Assembly (NCBI GenBank): GCA_023144635.1
Contig: JAGLFH010000011.1
Location: 1 to 34,230 of the forward strand
Reading direction: 5' to 3'
DNA from: Candidatus Auribacterota bacterium
GTDB taxonomy: Bacteria; Auribacterota; JAFGBW01; JAFGJP01
Length of the DNA: 34,230 bases
Both the position numbers and the translations under genes were made by a program. The notes beneath the pieces are model-generated. The model saw only the letters and a list, made by a program, of their open reading frames with translations. It was not told the origin of the DNA and ran no database searches. The number at the start of each line of letters is the position of its first letter. Position 1 is the stretch's first letter. Of this stretch, positions 22,636-30,969 are shown in pieces.

Positions 22636-24312
22636 ATGAGCATGTTTTGTTATCAGTGTGAAGAGACGGTAAATAATAAAGGTTGTACTATTCAAGGTGT
22701 ATGCGGAAAAACTCATGATGTGGCTGACCTTCAGGATCTACTTATTTATATACTAAAAGGTATCTCATATTATTCCAATAAATCAAGAGAACTTGGAATA
22801 CATGATGATGAAGTCAGTTCATTTGTAATAAAGGGACTTTTCACTACTATTACAAATGTAAACTTTGATAATGAAAGACTATTCCAGCTTATTAAAGAAA
22901 GCCTGCGCATGAGAGACCGTATTAAATTTACTTTTATAGGTGCATACAAAGAAAAGTATTCTAAAGATTTTACTGAAAATATTCCGGATGCTGCAAGCTG
23001 GGATACAAAAAGTGATACAGATATAGATGAATTTATTTCAAAAGGAAAAGAAGTTGGTGTTCTCTCAGAGGCCAATGAAGATATCCGCTCTTTAAAAGAG
23101 CTTATAATATACGGGCTTAAAGGTCTTGCAGCATATACAGACCATGCATTCATACTTGGTGAAAAAAACGATGATATATGTGCTTTTGTCGAAAAAGCGC
23201 TTGCAACAACTTTAAGAACAGATCTTTCCGTTGATGAGTTGGTAGGCGTTGTAATGGAGACAGGAAAGTTCTCTGTAACTGCTATGGAAATCCTTGATAA
23301 GGCTAATACAACACGATATGGGAAGCAGGAAATAACAGAAGCGTTTACCGGAACAAAAGAAGGGCCCGGTATATTGATAAGTGGTCATGACCTCCTTGAT
23401 CTTGAAGAAATATTAAAACAAACAGAAGACCAGGGAATAAATATCTATACTCACGGTGAAATGCTTCCAGCTCTTGCTTATCCTGAACTCAAAAAATACA
23501 AGCACCTTATAGGAAACTACGGAACTGCATGGTGGAACCAGCAAAAAGAATTTGAAGATTTTAACGGTGCCATTGTTATGACAACAAACTGTATTCAAAA
23601 GCCAAAATCCTCATACAAAGAAAGAATATTTACAACAGGACTTGTTGCCTGGCCTGAAGTAAAACATATCGAGGACAGAAAAAACGGTGATCAAAAGGAC
23701 TTTACACCTGTTATCGAAAAGGCCCTCTCTTTAGGAGGACTGAAAGAAAACGCAGGGAAAAAACTTATGATCGGTTTTTCTCACCATACAGTTCTATCTC
23801 TTGCTGATAAGATAGTTGAAGCAGTTAAATCAGGAGCTATTAAAAGGTTTGTTGTTATGTCTGGATGTGATGGACGCCACAAAGATAGAAACTACTTTAC
23901 TCAAATAGCTCAAGACCTTCCAAAAGATAATGTTATATTAACAAGTGGTTGCGCGAAATACAGATATAATTCACTTGATCTGGGAGATATAGGAGGAATT
24001 CCCAGAGTTCTTGATGCAGGTCAATGTAATGACTCTTATTCATGGGCAGTAGTAGCATTAAAGTTAAAAGAAGTTTTTGCTGTTGATGATATAAATGATC
24101 TGCCTATTTCATTTGATATTGCATGGTATGAACAAAAAGCAGTTACTGTGCTTTTAGCGCTTTTATATTTAGGTTTTAAACAGATAAGACTTGGGCCGAA
24201 TTTGCCGGCATTTTTATCAACTAATGTTTTGAATTTACTTGTTGAAAAGTTTGACATAAAAAAAATCTCAACAGTAGAAAACGATCTTAATGATATAGCG
24301 CAGGGAAAATAA
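22636..24312 (+). CDS. hcp: Hybrid cluster protein / hydroxylamine reductase Hcp
   Basis: The product (558 residues from this start) contains the N-terminal cluster motif CX2CX8CX5C (Cys5, 8, 17, 23), the spacing of Hcp proteins from strict anaerobes rather than the E. coli class. It also has the hybrid-cluster ligand regions, including the GHDLLDLEE area, TNCIQKP, VMSGCDGRHK and TSGCAKYRYN, and the late GGIPRVLDAGQCND. Hcp acts as an NO reductase (and can reduce hydroxylamine in vitro), protecting against nitrosative stress. ATG 22636 is preferred over 22630 because GGGAG sits eight bases upstream of the former and two from the latter. Downstream of an Rrf2 regulator and ferredoxin; a separate hcr reductase gene is not adjacent. 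Confidence 0.95.
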   Translation: MSMFCYQCEETVNNKGCTIQGVCGKTHDVADLQDLLIYILKGISYYSNKSRELGIHDDEVSSFVIKGLFTTITNVNFDNERLFQLIKESLRMRDRIKFTFIGAYKEKYSKDFTENIPDAASWDTKSDTDIDEFISKGKEVGVLSEANEDIRSLKELIIYGLKGLAAYTDHAFILGEKNDDICAFVEKALATTLRTDLSVDELVGVVMETGKFSVTAMEILDKANTTRYGKQEITEAFTGTKEGPGILISGHDLLDLEEILKQTEDQGINIYTHGEMLPALAYPELKKYKHLIGNYGTAWWNQQKEFEDFNGAIVMTTNCIQKPKSSYKERIFTTGLVAWPEVKHIEDRKNGDQKDFTPVIEKALSLGGLKENAGKKLMIGFSHHTVLSLADKIVEAVKSGAIKRFVVMSGCDGRHKDRNYFTQIAQDLPKDNVILTSGCAKYRYNSLDLGDIGGIPRVLDAGQCNDSYSWAVVALKLKEVFAVDDINDLPISFDIAWYEQKAVTVLLALLYLGFKQIRLGPNLPAFLSTNVLNLLVEKFDIKKISTVENDLNDIAQGK

Positions 24313-24336
24313 ATTTTTGGCGAATGATTGAAAATT

Positions 24337-24373
24337 CACCCTCCCTTGAGGTAAGAAAATCAAAGGGAGGGTG
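24337..24373 (+). terminator. Hairpin after hcp
   Basis: CACCCTCCCTT and AAGGGAGGGTG form an 11-bp perfect stem around a 15-base loop in the hcp-ferritin-like gap. No T-run follows directly, so it may act as an mRNA-stabilising or Rho-assisted end rather than a classical intrinsic terminator. Confidence 0.6.
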
Positions 24374-24423
24374 TTATACTCTGCTGTTTGCTTTACTAAC
24401 AACTAATATAACAGGAGACTATC

Positions 24424-24918
24424 GTGCAAGTAGAAGAAAAAAATGGCGAGATATTAATAACAGATTTTAATGAACTTGAAGCATACAAGATATCACGCAA
24501 AGTTGAAAATGATGGGCTTGAGTTTTACAAGGAAATGTTAAAAAGTTCAGACAATCCTAAAACTTCTGAAATATTACAGATATTGGTGGATGAAGAAAAA
24601 AAACATCTTAAATATTTCGAAAATTCTATTTTTAAACTTAGAGAAAATGTGGAAGAACAATTTGAAGATGACGATCTTATGGATTTTGCAGATACCGGTA
24701 TTTTCCCATCAAACGATCAGCAAGAGTTAAGCAAATTAATGAATGATCCCAAAAAAGTTCTTGAGGTCGGTATGGTCATGGAAATGAGATCAATTAACTT
24801 ATATAAGTCTTTTCAGGAGAATGTATCAGACGAAAACACTAAATCCGAATTGCAGAACATAATTGATGAAGAGCTTAAGCACAAAGAACTCATAAAGGGG
24901 CTTGCAAAAACTCTTTAG
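24424..24918 (+). CDS. Ferritin-like/rubrerythrin-family diiron protein, paralogue 1
   Basis: A 164-residue four-helix protein starting at GTG with AGGAG upstream. Diiron-type motifs appear as ENDGLEFYKEML (Glu), VDEEKKHLKYFE (ExxH), EMRSINLYKSF and IDEELKHKELI (ExxH), which together give the two E + ExxH halves of a rubrerythrin-like site. No rubredoxin domain is attached. It resembles the 164-residue protein at 30187 in length and layout, so the two are likely paralogues. Role in peroxide reduction or iron handling is inferred from fold and neighbours. Confidence 0.82.
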   Translation: MQVEEKNGEILITDFNELEAYKISRKVENDGLEFYKEMLKSSDNPKTSEILQILVDEEKKHLKYFENSIFKLRENVEEQFEDDDLMDFADTGIFPSNDQQELSKLMNDPKKVLEVGMVMEMRSINLYKSFQENVSDENTKSELQNIIDEELKHKELIKGLAKTL

Positions 24919-24987
24919 CTCAAATGTTTTAATAGACACAACTAAATCAGGTTCGACAATTTTTTTTATCATAAATTGAGGAATTAT

Positions 24988-25290
24988 ATGATTGAAGATG
25001 TTTCTCCATATAAATGTCATATATTTGTTTGTACAAATGCCCGTCAGGGTGAAAGAAAATCCTGTGCAGATGGAAAAAGTAAAGAGCTCGCAATAGCTTT
25101 AAAAAAGAGAATAAAAGAGCAAAGCTGGTCAAATGAAGTACGGGTCTCAAGATCAAGCTGTATGGGGCTTTGTGAAAAAGGGCCGAATGTGGTTTTATAC
25201 CCCCAGAGAATTCTTTTTTCAAATGTGAAGCATGATGATACGGAAAAAATATACTCAAAAATATGTGAAATAATAGAAACCTTTGACTAA
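24988..25290 (+). CDS. Thioredoxin-like [2Fe-2S] ferredoxin
   Basis: The 100-residue protein has HIFVCTNAR, then ERKSCADGKS, and later RSSCMGLCEKGPNVVLYPQ. The four cysteines are in the CX10-13C...CX3C arrangement of thioredoxin-like [2Fe-2S] ferredoxins (NuoE/Aquifex Fd type). Start ATG 24988 is chosen because TGAGGA lies six bases upstream; an in-frame TTG at 24976 overlaps that ribosome site and is not needed. Such proteins shuttle single electrons in anaerobes. It is followed after 14 bases by an HD-domain gene and surrounded by redox-defence genes. Partner unknown. Confidence 0.85.
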   Translation: MIEDVSPYKCHIFVCTNARQGERKSCADGKSKELAIALKKRIKEQSWSNEVRVSRSSCMGLCEKGPNVVLYPQRILFSNVKHDDTEKIYSKICEIIETFD

Positions 25291-25304
25291 ACTGCATTTT
25301 TCAT

Positions 25305-25802
25305 ATGACTATTAATACTGATTTAATAAAAACAAAGATGATTGAATATTTCGGATCTGATAAGAAAAGAATAGATCATGCCCTTTGCGTCGCGCATTAT
25401 TCTGAAGAAATATTAAAAGATGTAAATGCGAGAAGAGATATTGTACTTATCTCATCATATCTACATGATATTGGAATTCCTGAGGCGATTAAAAAGTATG
25501 GCTCCGCTGCAGGAAAATATCAGGAAATAGAAGGACCTCCTATTGCCAGAAAAATTTTAAATGACCTTGGAATTAAAACTGATTTTGTAGATATTGTCTG
25601 TCAGATCATATCTTTTCATCATACTTTCAAAGGGCTTGAATCTCTTGAATTTCAGGTACTTGTTGAGGCAGACCTAATAGAAAACCTTAACTCTGATTTT
25701 TTAAAATTATCCTTTAAAAAGAAAAAGAATATTATTGAAAAGAATTTTATTACTAAAGCAGGCAAAAAACTGGCTATCTCGGTTATAAATAATGCTGAAT
25801 AA
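25305..25802 (+). CDS. HD-domain phosphohydrolase, substrate unknown
   Basis: The 165-residue protein fits the HD superfamily: His in RIDHALCVAHY, the HD pair in SSYLHDIGIPE, a distal SFHHTF and Asp in VEADLIEN, which supply the divalent-metal ligands. A GPPIARKILNDLG helix is common in small bacterial HD proteins of unknown substrate. It may hydrolyse nucleotides or other phosphoesters. No fused sensor or synthetase domain is present. The link to the redox genes around it is positional only. Confidence 0.8.
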   Translation: MTINTDLIKTKMIEYFGSDKKRIDHALCVAHYSEEILKDVNARRDIVLISSYLHDIGIPEAIKKYGSAAGKYQEIEGPPIARKILNDLGIKTDFVDIVCQIISFHHTFKGLESLEFQVLVEADLIENLNSDFLKLSFKKKKNIIEKNFITKAGKKLAISVINNAE

Positions 25803-25809
25803 GTGGAAC

Positions 25810-25859
25810 ATCGCTTAAAGCGTATCCGCTTTCGTCTTTAAAAGACTATGGCGAGATGC
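25810..25859 (+). other. Possible three-way-junction RNA or structured 3' end
   Basis: Outer arms CATCGC and GCGAGATG (two-base bulge) enclose two hairpins, AAAGCG-TATC-CGCTTT (25818-25833) and GTCTT-TAA-AAGAC (about 25835-25847). It lies at the 3' end of the HD-domain gene. It could be a complex terminator or processed RNA end. The remaining gap to 26026 is AT-rich and probably contains the ferritin promoter, which I could not fix. Confidence 0.3.
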
Positions 25860-26026
25860 CCTTACACTTTTCCTTATTTCGTGTTATAGTTCTACAGAAA
25901 ACTGGTATACATGGCTTGCATAAGTGGATTTTTGTGGAAGATGGGCAAAATAATCATTGAAAATTCTTAAATAATGAATAAATTTATATATTACATTGTT
26001 TATATAAAAAAGAAAGGAGTTTTAAT

Positions 26027-26539
26027 ATGGATAAAAAATTAGTTAAAGCTATTAATGAACAAATAACAAAAGAAATGTATTCATCATATTTGTATCTTTC
26101 AATGGCTGCATATTTTGAATCTATTGGCCTTGAAGGTTTCAGCTACTGGATGAAATTACAAGCTCAGGAAGAAATAATACATGGAATGAAGTTTTTTGAT
26201 TATTTAAATGAAAGAGGAGAAAAGGTCATTCTAGGAGCAATAGATAAGCCGCCCGTAAATTTTAAATCAGTAGTAGATGTTTTTAAGAAGACACTTGAGC
26301 ATGAGCAATTAGTAACGGCAAGCATCAATAATCTTTATTCAATAGCAAATAAAGTGAATGACAATGCTTCTACAATATTTCTGCAGTGGTTCATTAATGA
26401 GCAAGTAGAGGAAGAAAAGAATGCTATGGATATTCTTGGAAAGCTGAAATACGTAAAAGCTGAAACAGCCGGAATGCTTATGCTTGATAAAGAGCTTGCA
26501 GCTCGTCCTCAGCCAATTCTTGACCCAAAAGCTCAATAA
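26027..26539 (+). CDS. ftnA: Ferritin (FtnA-like)
   Basis: A 170-residue non-haem ferritin. The ferroxidase ligands can be seen as Glu in INEQITKEMYSSYLYLSMA, ExxH in QEEIIHGMKFFDYL, Glu in KKTLEHEQLVTASI and Glu in FINEQVEEEKNAMDIL. Length is typical of bacterial ferritins, and no haem-binding Met typical of bacterioferritin is evident. It stores iron and oxidises Fe(II), limiting Fenton chemistry. GAAAGGAG precedes the ATG. The next gene, a flavin reductase-like protein, begins 12 bases after the stop and could supply electrons for iron release. Confidence 0.93.
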   Translation: MDKKLVKAINEQITKEMYSSYLYLSMAAYFESIGLEGFSYWMKLQAQEEIIHGMKFFDYLNERGEKVILGAIDKPPVNFKSVVDVFKKTLEHEQLVTASINNLYSIANKVNDNASTIFLQWFINEQVEEEKNAMDILGKLKYVKAETAGMLMLDKELAARPQPILDPKAQ

Positions 26540-26551
26540 GAGATTTTTTAA

Positions 26552-27262
26552 ATGATAGAAACAAAGGTAAGATTTTCTGAAAAGATAGACAGAACAGAGA
26601 CAACAATAAGTTTCAGGTTCAGACCAAAAGAAAAATTTAATTTCCTACCCGGTCAGTTCCTGCAGGTTGTTTTTGATGAAGAAGAAAGAAACAATAAAAA
26701 ATTGAATAAGTACCTTTCTTTTTCATGTGCACCCGATAAAGATTACATTGAAGTGACTAAGAGGATATCGACAAGTGATTTTTCTAAAAGACTCTGTTCA
26801 CTGATAGAAGGAGATGAAGTCCTGATAAAAGGGCCTATGGGAAATTGTGTATTAGATGAAGGATCTAATAAAATAGGGTTCTTAACAGGTGGCATAGGAA
26901 TAACACCTATCATCTCCATGCTCGAGTATATAGATATTAAAGGACTCCAAACAGATGTTATTCTTTTTTATTCTAACAGGATAGAACAGGATATAGCTTT
27001 TATGGAAGAGCTGAATAATTGGGAGAATAATAATAAGAACATAAAAGTAATTTATACAGTAGTTGACTGTGAACCTAAAGATAAAAAATGTTTTTTTGGA
27101 ATGATAGATAAAGATCTTGTGGAAACACATATGAGCGATTATAAAGATAGAATCTTTTTTGTTTTCGGGCCACCTGCTATGGTAACGGCTATGAAAAACA
27201 TATGTAATGAAGTAGGATGTATAGAGAACACGGTAAAAACAGAAAATTTTGTAGGCTATTAA
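26552..27262 (+). CDS. Ferredoxin-NAD(P) reductase-family flavoprotein (NAD(P)H:rubredoxin reductase candidate)
   Basis: The 236-residue protein has an FAD-binding barrel with YLSFSCAPD in place of RxYS and a GPMGNC loop. A nucleotide-binding domain follows with [23 protein letters not shown] and the C-terminal [16 protein letters not shown]. No plant-type [2Fe-2S] domain is attached. It is followed immediately by rubredoxin, a flavin-binding protein, a flavodiiron protein and superoxide reductase. The natural role is therefore to pass NAD(P)H electrons to rubredoxin for these oxygen/NO/superoxide-reducing enzymes. The electron partner is inferred from order. Confidence 0.85.
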   Translation: MIETKVRFSEKIDRTETTISFRFRPKEKFNFLPGQFLQVVFDEEERNNKKLNKYLSFSCAPDKDYIEVTKRISTSDFSKRLCSLIEGDEVLIKGPMGNCVLDEGSNKIGFLTGGIGITPIISMLEYIDIKGLQTDVILFYSNRIEQDIAFMEELNNWENNNKNIKVIYTVVDCEPKDKKCFFGMIDKDLVETHMSDYKDRIFFVFGPPAMVTAMKNICNEVGCIENTVKTENFVGY

Positions 27263-27287
27263 AAACACTAATTTAATGGGGGTATTA

Positions 27288-27431
27288 ATGAAAAAGTATA
27301 TTTGTATTATTTGTAGTTATGTATATGATCCAAAAGAGAACAATAATGTTGCATTTGAAGACCTGCCGGATGACTGGGTATGTCCAGAATGCGGAGTAGG
27401 AAAAGATCAGTTTGAACTTGTAGAAGAATAA
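27288..27431 (+). CDS. Rubredoxin
   Basis: A 47-residue protein with the two Fe(Cys)4 knuckles CIIC (Cys6/Cys9) and CPEC (Cys32/Cys35) and the conserved aromatic/Pro elements [20 protein letters not shown] precedes the ATG. It is the one-electron carrier expected between the upstream reductase and the downstream flavodiiron protein, superoxide reductase and rubrerythrin. Separated by 25 bases from the reductase and 3 bases from the next gene, so it is part of the same operon. It is short enough to be missed by length-filtered gene calling. Confidence 0.97.
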   Translation: MKKYICIICSYVYDPKENNNVAFEDLPDDWVCPECGVGKDQFELVEE

Positions 27432-27434
27432 AAA

Positions 27435-27902
27435 ATGGAATTATCAAACAATATAATATTTTATTTAAAAAAACATCATACTGCAATAGTATCCACTTTT
27501 GATGATAAAGGACGCATACATTGTTCTATAAAAGGAATCGTAGGGATCATGCCGGAAGGTAAGGTGCATATTATTGACGTATACAAACTAAACACCTACA
27601 AAAACCTTCTTAAAAATCCAGAGATAAGCGTAACTATGTTTAATGAAAAGAACTTCACTGGATATACTCTGCAGGGTAAAGCAAAGATCGTCCCGCGTAA
27701 CGATATAAATGATCACTTAATTTTAGAATGGGAAGAAAGGGTAACAAAAAGAATTGCCACCCGTGTTATTGAGAGCGTTCAAACAGAAACCGAATCAAAT
27801 AAACACTATGAAGCAGAGCTTCCTAAAAAACCTCAATATCTTATAGAGGTAGATATTGATAATATTGTTGATCTTTCACCTCCTCATATGAGAAGAAAAT
27901 AA
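27435..27902 (+). CDS. Pyridoxamine 5'-phosphate oxidase-like flavin-binding split-barrel protein
   Basis: The 155-residue protein has the split-barrel start NNIIFYLKKHHTAIVSTFDDKGRIHCS, a VYKLNTYKNLLKNPEISVTMF middle, and GYTLQGKAKIV, all typical of the PNPOx-like FMN/F420-binding superfamily. Members include general stress proteins and flavin reductases; true PdxH activity is unlikely at this length and in this context. It is wedged between rubredoxin and flavodiiron protein with gaps of three and one bases, so co-translation is likely. It may serve as an FMN-dependent electron carrier, by inference. Confidence 0.78.
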   Translation: MELSNNIIFYLKKHHTAIVSTFDDKGRIHCSIKGIVGIMPEGKVHIIDVYKLNTYKNLLKNPEISVTMFNEKNFTGYTLQGKAKIVPRNDINDHLILEWEERVTKRIATRVIESVQTETESNKHYEAELPKKPQYLIEVDIDNIVDLSPPHMRRK

Positions 27903-27903
27903 A

Positions 27904-29067
27904 ATGAAAGCAATTGAAATAAAGAAAAATATTTATTGGGTAGGAGGCATTGACTGGGATTTAAGAGATTTCCACGGTTATCTCACCCAAAAAGGAAGCA
28001 CATATAACAGCTATTTAATAGTTGATGAAAAGATTGTGCTTGTTGATACGGTAAAGCATTATCTTGTTGATGAAATGTTAGAAAGAATAACAAATATAAT
28101 CGATCCTTCAAAAATAGATTATATCGTCTCCAACCATGTTGAGATGGATCATTCAGGAGGACTTCCTAAACTTTTAAAAATATGCCCTAATGCTACGATA
28201 ATAACTTCCCCAAATGGCAAAAAAGGTTTAAAAAGTCATTTTAAAGAAGACTGGAATTTTAAAGTAGTGAATACTGGCGATTCCATAAATATAGGAAAAA
28301 ATGATCTTCAATTTGTACTTATGCCAATGGTGCACTGGCCTGATTCAATGGCAACATACATAAATAATGCTAAGCTTTTACTCCCAAATGATGCATTCGG
28401 CCAACATGTTGCATCAACGACACGGTTCGATGATGAAATAGGTTGGAGTATTGCTTCAGCAGAAGCTGCAAAATATTATGCAAATATTGTTCTTTCTTAT
28501 GGGAGTCAGGTAAAAAAAGCTCTTGATGCTGTAAGTGGCCTTGAAATAGATATGATAGGTCCATCTCATGGAATAATATGGAGATCGCATATAAATGATA
28601 TTATAGAACTTTATAAGAAATGGGCTGATAATATTGTTGAAGAAAAAGCTGTAATTGCTTATGACACTATGTGGGATTCGACTGATATGTTAGCTAAAGC
28701 AATTTTAAATGTTTTCGAAGACAAGGGAATAACTGCCCAGCTGATGAGCCTTAAAACAAATCATATTTCTGATGTCATGACTCAGCTTTTAACTGCAAAA
28801 TATATTTGTGTAGGTTCTCCTACATTAAATAATAATATGCTTCCCTCTGTTGCTGCTTTTCTAACATATATGAAGGGGCTTGCACCTAAAAAAAGAGTAG
28901 GACTTGCCTTTGGGTCATACGGCTGGGGAGGTCAAAGTATAGGAGAGATAGATGGGATTTTAAAAAACTGTGGGTTTGAAATGTTAGAGCCAATAAAAGC
29001 TCAATACATACCAGATGATGAAACATTAAAACAAATAAAAGAAAAACTAACAGGAGGATTAAAATGA
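27904..29067 (+). CDS. fprA: Flavodiiron protein (rubredoxin:oxygen/NO oxidoreductase)
   Basis: A 387-residue A-type flavodiiron protein. The metallo-beta-lactamase-like domain (about 1-250) has the diiron motif HVEMDHSGG (His78, Glu80, Asp82, His83) and the later HWPDSMATY and GPSHG ligands. The flavodoxin domain (about 255-387) begins VIAYDTMWDSTDMLAKAI and has the FMN loop GSPTLNNN and FGSYGWGG. It reduces O2 to water and/or NO to N2O with electrons from rubredoxin. Stop overlaps the next gene's start (ATGA). Confidence 0.96.
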   Translation: MKAIEIKKNIYWVGGIDWDLRDFHGYLTQKGSTYNSYLIVDEKIVLVDTVKHYLVDEMLERITNIIDPSKIDYIVSNHVEMDHSGGLPKLLKICPNATIITSPNGKKGLKSHFKEDWNFKVVNTGDSINIGKNDLQFVLMPMVHWPDSMATYINNAKLLLPNDAFGQHVASTTRFDDEIGWSIASAEAAKYYANIVLSYGSQVKKALDAVSGLEIDMIGPSHGIIWRSHINDIIELYKKWADNIVEEKAVIAYDTMWDSTDMLAKAILNVFEDKGITAQLMSLKTNHISDVMTQLLTAKYICVGSPTLNNNMLPSVAAFLTYMKGLAPKKRVGLAFGSYGWGGQSIGEIDGILKNCGFEMLEPIKAQYIPDDETLKQIKEKLTGGLK

Positions 29068-29441
29068 CTGAATTAAGAGAACTCTATCGCTGTAATGTTT
29101 GCGGTAATGTTATAGAAATAGTAAACGAAGGAGCTCCCGCGCTCGTTTGCTGCGGAGAGAACATGGAAAAATTAGCAACAAAGACTGAAGATGCTGGTCA
29201 GGAAAAGCATGTTCCTGTTATTGAAGAAACAGGAGGTTTTGTCAGTGTTAAAGTAGGATCCGTTGAACACCCGATGGAAGAAAAACATTACATTAAATTT
29301 ATTGAAATTCTCACAAAGGATAAAGTACTCCGCAGTGAACTAAAACCTGGCGATAAACCAGTTGCTGTTTTTAATATTGATAAAGCAGATATTGTTGAAG
29401 TAAGAGAATACTGTACTATACACGGAGTTTGGAAGAGCTAA
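29064..29441 (+). CDS. Desulfoferrodoxin / 2Fe superoxide reductase
   Basis: The 125-residue protein has an N-terminal desulforedoxin knuckle (Cys10, Cys13, Cys29, Cys30) that binds the FeCys4 centre. The superoxide-reducing centre follows: His in EKHVPVIE, His pair in SVEHPMEEKHY, and Cys/His in CTIHGVWKS. The conserved Glu-Lys-His is intact. It reduces superoxide to peroxide without releasing oxygen, with rubredoxin as donor. It overlaps the flavodiiron gene by four bases, and peroxide made here can be removed by rubrerythrin downstream. Confidence 0.96.
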   Translation: MTELRELYRCNVCGNVIEIVNEGAPALVCCGENMEKLATKTEDAGQEKHVPVIEETGGFVSVKVGSVEHPMEEKHYIKFIEILTKDKVLRSELKPGDKPVAVFNIDKADIVEVREYCTIHGVWKS

Positions 29442-29510
29442 TAAAAAAGGTTATAGGTAATAGGTTCTAGGTTATAGTTAAGAGCAAAGAAAATAAAAAC
29501 ATAAAATGTA

Positions 29511-29543
29511 TGTCCTCCCAACAAGATGGCGGATCTTTGATAG
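29511..29543 (+). repeat. 33-bp repeat, copy A (inverted partner at 34176-34208)
   Basis: Starts TGTCCTCCCAACAAGATGGC and ends TTTGATAG; all 33 bases are found as the exact reverse complement at 34176-34208. In both places a GC-rich hairpin follows the TAG end: GGGCGC...GCGCCC here, AGACGCAC...GTGCGTCT there. It sits in the 191-base gap 29442-29632, which otherwise holds a GGTTATAGGTAATAGG-like degenerate repeat and the rubrerythrin leader. An in-frame ATG inside it at 29510 is spurious as a gene start. Confidence 0.9.
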
Positions 29544-29564
29544 GGGCGCCGCTTGACTGCGCCC
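29544..29564 (+). repeat. GGGC...GCCC hairpin repeat, copy 3
   Basis: GGGCGC (29544-29549) pairs with GCGCCC (29559-29564) around a nine-base interval CGCTTGACT, following TAG. Same TAGGGGC...GCCC frame as the hairpins at 9162 and 9215, here attached to the 33-bp repeat. Confidence 0.75.
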
Positions 29565-29632
29565 GAGTAAGAGGTAAAAGAAAAAAAATAAAACCGAACA
29601 CGAACTTTTTTGTTAAAAAAGGAGAAACAAAG

Positions 29633-30169
29633 ATGGCGGATCTAAAAGGAACACAAACAGAAAAAAATCTCAATGCAGCTTTTGCTGGAGAATCACAAGC
29701 AAGAAATAAGTACACCTATTTTGCGAGCGTTGCAAAAAAAGAAGGTTACATTCAGATAGCAAAACTTTTTCTTGAAACAGCAGATAATGAAAAAGAACAT
29801 GCAAAGCTAGAATTCAAATATTTAAAAGGTATTGGGAATACTGTTGATAACCTTAAAGCCGCTGCTGAAGGCGAAAATTATGAGTGGACAGAGATGTATC
29901 CAACTTTCGCAAAAACAGCAGAAGAAGAAGGCTTTGCTGATATAGCAAAAACATTTAAAGAAATAGCAAAAGTTGAAAAAGATCATGAAAACAGGTATAA
30001 AAAACTGTTAAAAAACATTGAAGACGGTAAGGTCTTTAAAAAAGATGCACCTGTAAAATGGAAATGCGGAAATTGCGGATATATACACGTTGGTGAAGAA
30101 GCACCAAATTCTTGTCCTGCATGCAAACACCCACAGAGTCATTTTGAAGTATTTTGCGAAACATATTGA
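29633..30169 (+). CDS. rbr: Rubrerythrin
   Basis: The 178-residue protein combines a diiron four-helix domain (Glu in [11 protein letters not shown], ExxH in [10 protein letters not shown], Glu in [11 protein letters not shown], ExxH in VEKDHENRY) with a C-terminal rubredoxin-like domain (CGNC and CPAC, about 147-168). This is the classical NADH/rubredoxin-dependent peroxide reductase. Start ATG 29633 is preceded by AAAGGAGAAACAAAG; an apparent 41-residue N-terminal extension would be translated intergenic repeat and lacks support. The neighbouring superoxide reductase produces its substrate. Confidence 0.96.
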   Translation: MADLKGTQTEKNLNAAFAGESQARNKYTYFASVAKKEGYIQIAKLFLETADNEKEHAKLEFKYLKGIGNTVDNLKAAAEGENYEWTEMYPTFAKTAEEEGFADIAKTFKEIAKVEKDHENRYKKLLKNIEDGKVFKKDAPVKWKCGNCGYIHVGEEAPNSCPACKHPQSHFEVFCETY

Positions 30170-30186
30170 TTCTTTAGGAGAGTTTC

Positions 30187-30681
30187 ATGGAAAAAGTATT
30201 CAGTCCTCAGGAAATACTTAAGATTGCAATTGATGTTGAAAACAATGGTATAACTTTATATTCTTCGTTAGCTGAAAAAGCAACTGATGATAAGCTTAAA
30301 AAAATGTGGACTTTTTTAAAAGAAGAAGAAGTAAAGCATGCTAAGTTCTTTCAGGAAATGCTGGATAATGCAGGAGATTATATTGAAGACGCATTCGGAA
30401 ACGATGAGTATGAAAAATACATCTTAGCCGTTGCGTCTCAATATATTTTTATAAAAGAGCTCATGGATGAAAAAATAAGCATTGGCTTTAAGTCTGACTT
30501 GGAAGCAGTTCAGTTCGGCATAGATGTAGAAAAAGAAACTATTCTTACTTATTCTGCTTTTAAAGAATATGTCAAAGATTCAAGAAAGACTGTGCTGGAT
30601 AAAGTAATAGATGAGGAAAAAAAACATTTTATTGCTCTTGTATCTCTAAAAAAGTCTCTTATAGCAGATTTAAATGAATAA
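30187..30681 (+). CDS. Ferritin-like/rubrerythrin-family diiron protein, paralogue 2
   Basis: The 164-residue four-helix protein shows Glu in DVENNGITLYSSL, ExxH in EEEVKHAKFFQEM, Glu in DVEKETILTYSAF and ExxH in IDEEKKHFIALVSL, the two halves of a diiron site, without a rubredoxin tail. It shares length and motif layout with the protein at 24424. TTAGGAGAG precedes the ATG. It lies 17 bases after rubrerythrin, so it is probably cotranscribed. Peroxide reductase or iron-binding function is inferred. Confidence 0.83.
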   Translation: MEKVFSPQEILKIAIDVENNGITLYSSLAEKATDDKLKKMWTFLKEEEVKHAKFFQEMLDNAGDYIEDAFGNDEYEKYILAVASQYIFIKELMDEKISIGFKSDLEAVQFGIDVEKETILTYSAFKEYVKDSRKTVLDKVIDEEKKHFIALVSLKKSLIADLNE

Positions 30682-30738
30682 TATGTTTTTTCCTTTTGTT
30701 ATTACTATTGCATCTTATTTAAACCAAAGGAGAATATT

Positions 30739-30969
30739 ATGGATATTAAAGTATACTCGACTCCCACATGTCCGTATTGTATAAGGGTAAAAGAATTTAT
30801 ATCATCAAAAGGATTCTCTTATAATGATATAGATGTATCAAGTAATCCCGAAGCTGCTCAGGAGATGGTAAAAGCATCAGGCCAAATGGGTGTTCCTGTA
30901 ATAATGATAGATCAGGAAGTAATAATCGGATTTGACAGAGAAAAGATCACTTCTTTGCTGGATTCTTAA
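30739..30969 (+). CDS. Glutaredoxin-like protein (NrdH/Grx type)
   Basis: A 76-residue thioredoxin-fold protein with the active site CPYC (Cys11/Cys14) in STPTCPYCIRVKEF, the cis-proline MGVPVIMID and the GFD helix start. It is adjacent, with no gap, to a thioredoxin reductase-like gene, the arrangement of anaerobes in which the reductase directly reduces a small glutaredoxin-like protein. AAAGGAGAA precedes the ATG. Likely donates electrons to peroxidases (for example Tpx) and the CcdA/TlpA relay downstream. Confidence 0.92.
   Translation: MDIKVYSTPTCPYCIRVKEFISSKGFSYNDIDVSSNPEAAQEMVKASGQMGVPVIMIDQEVIIGFDREKITSLLDS

Noticed and set aside
29510..29632. 41-residue N-terminal extension of rubrerythrin
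   Set aside because: It translates the intergenic 33-bp repeat and hairpin; a strong ribosome site precedes the internal ATG at 29633, where normal rubrerythrins begin.
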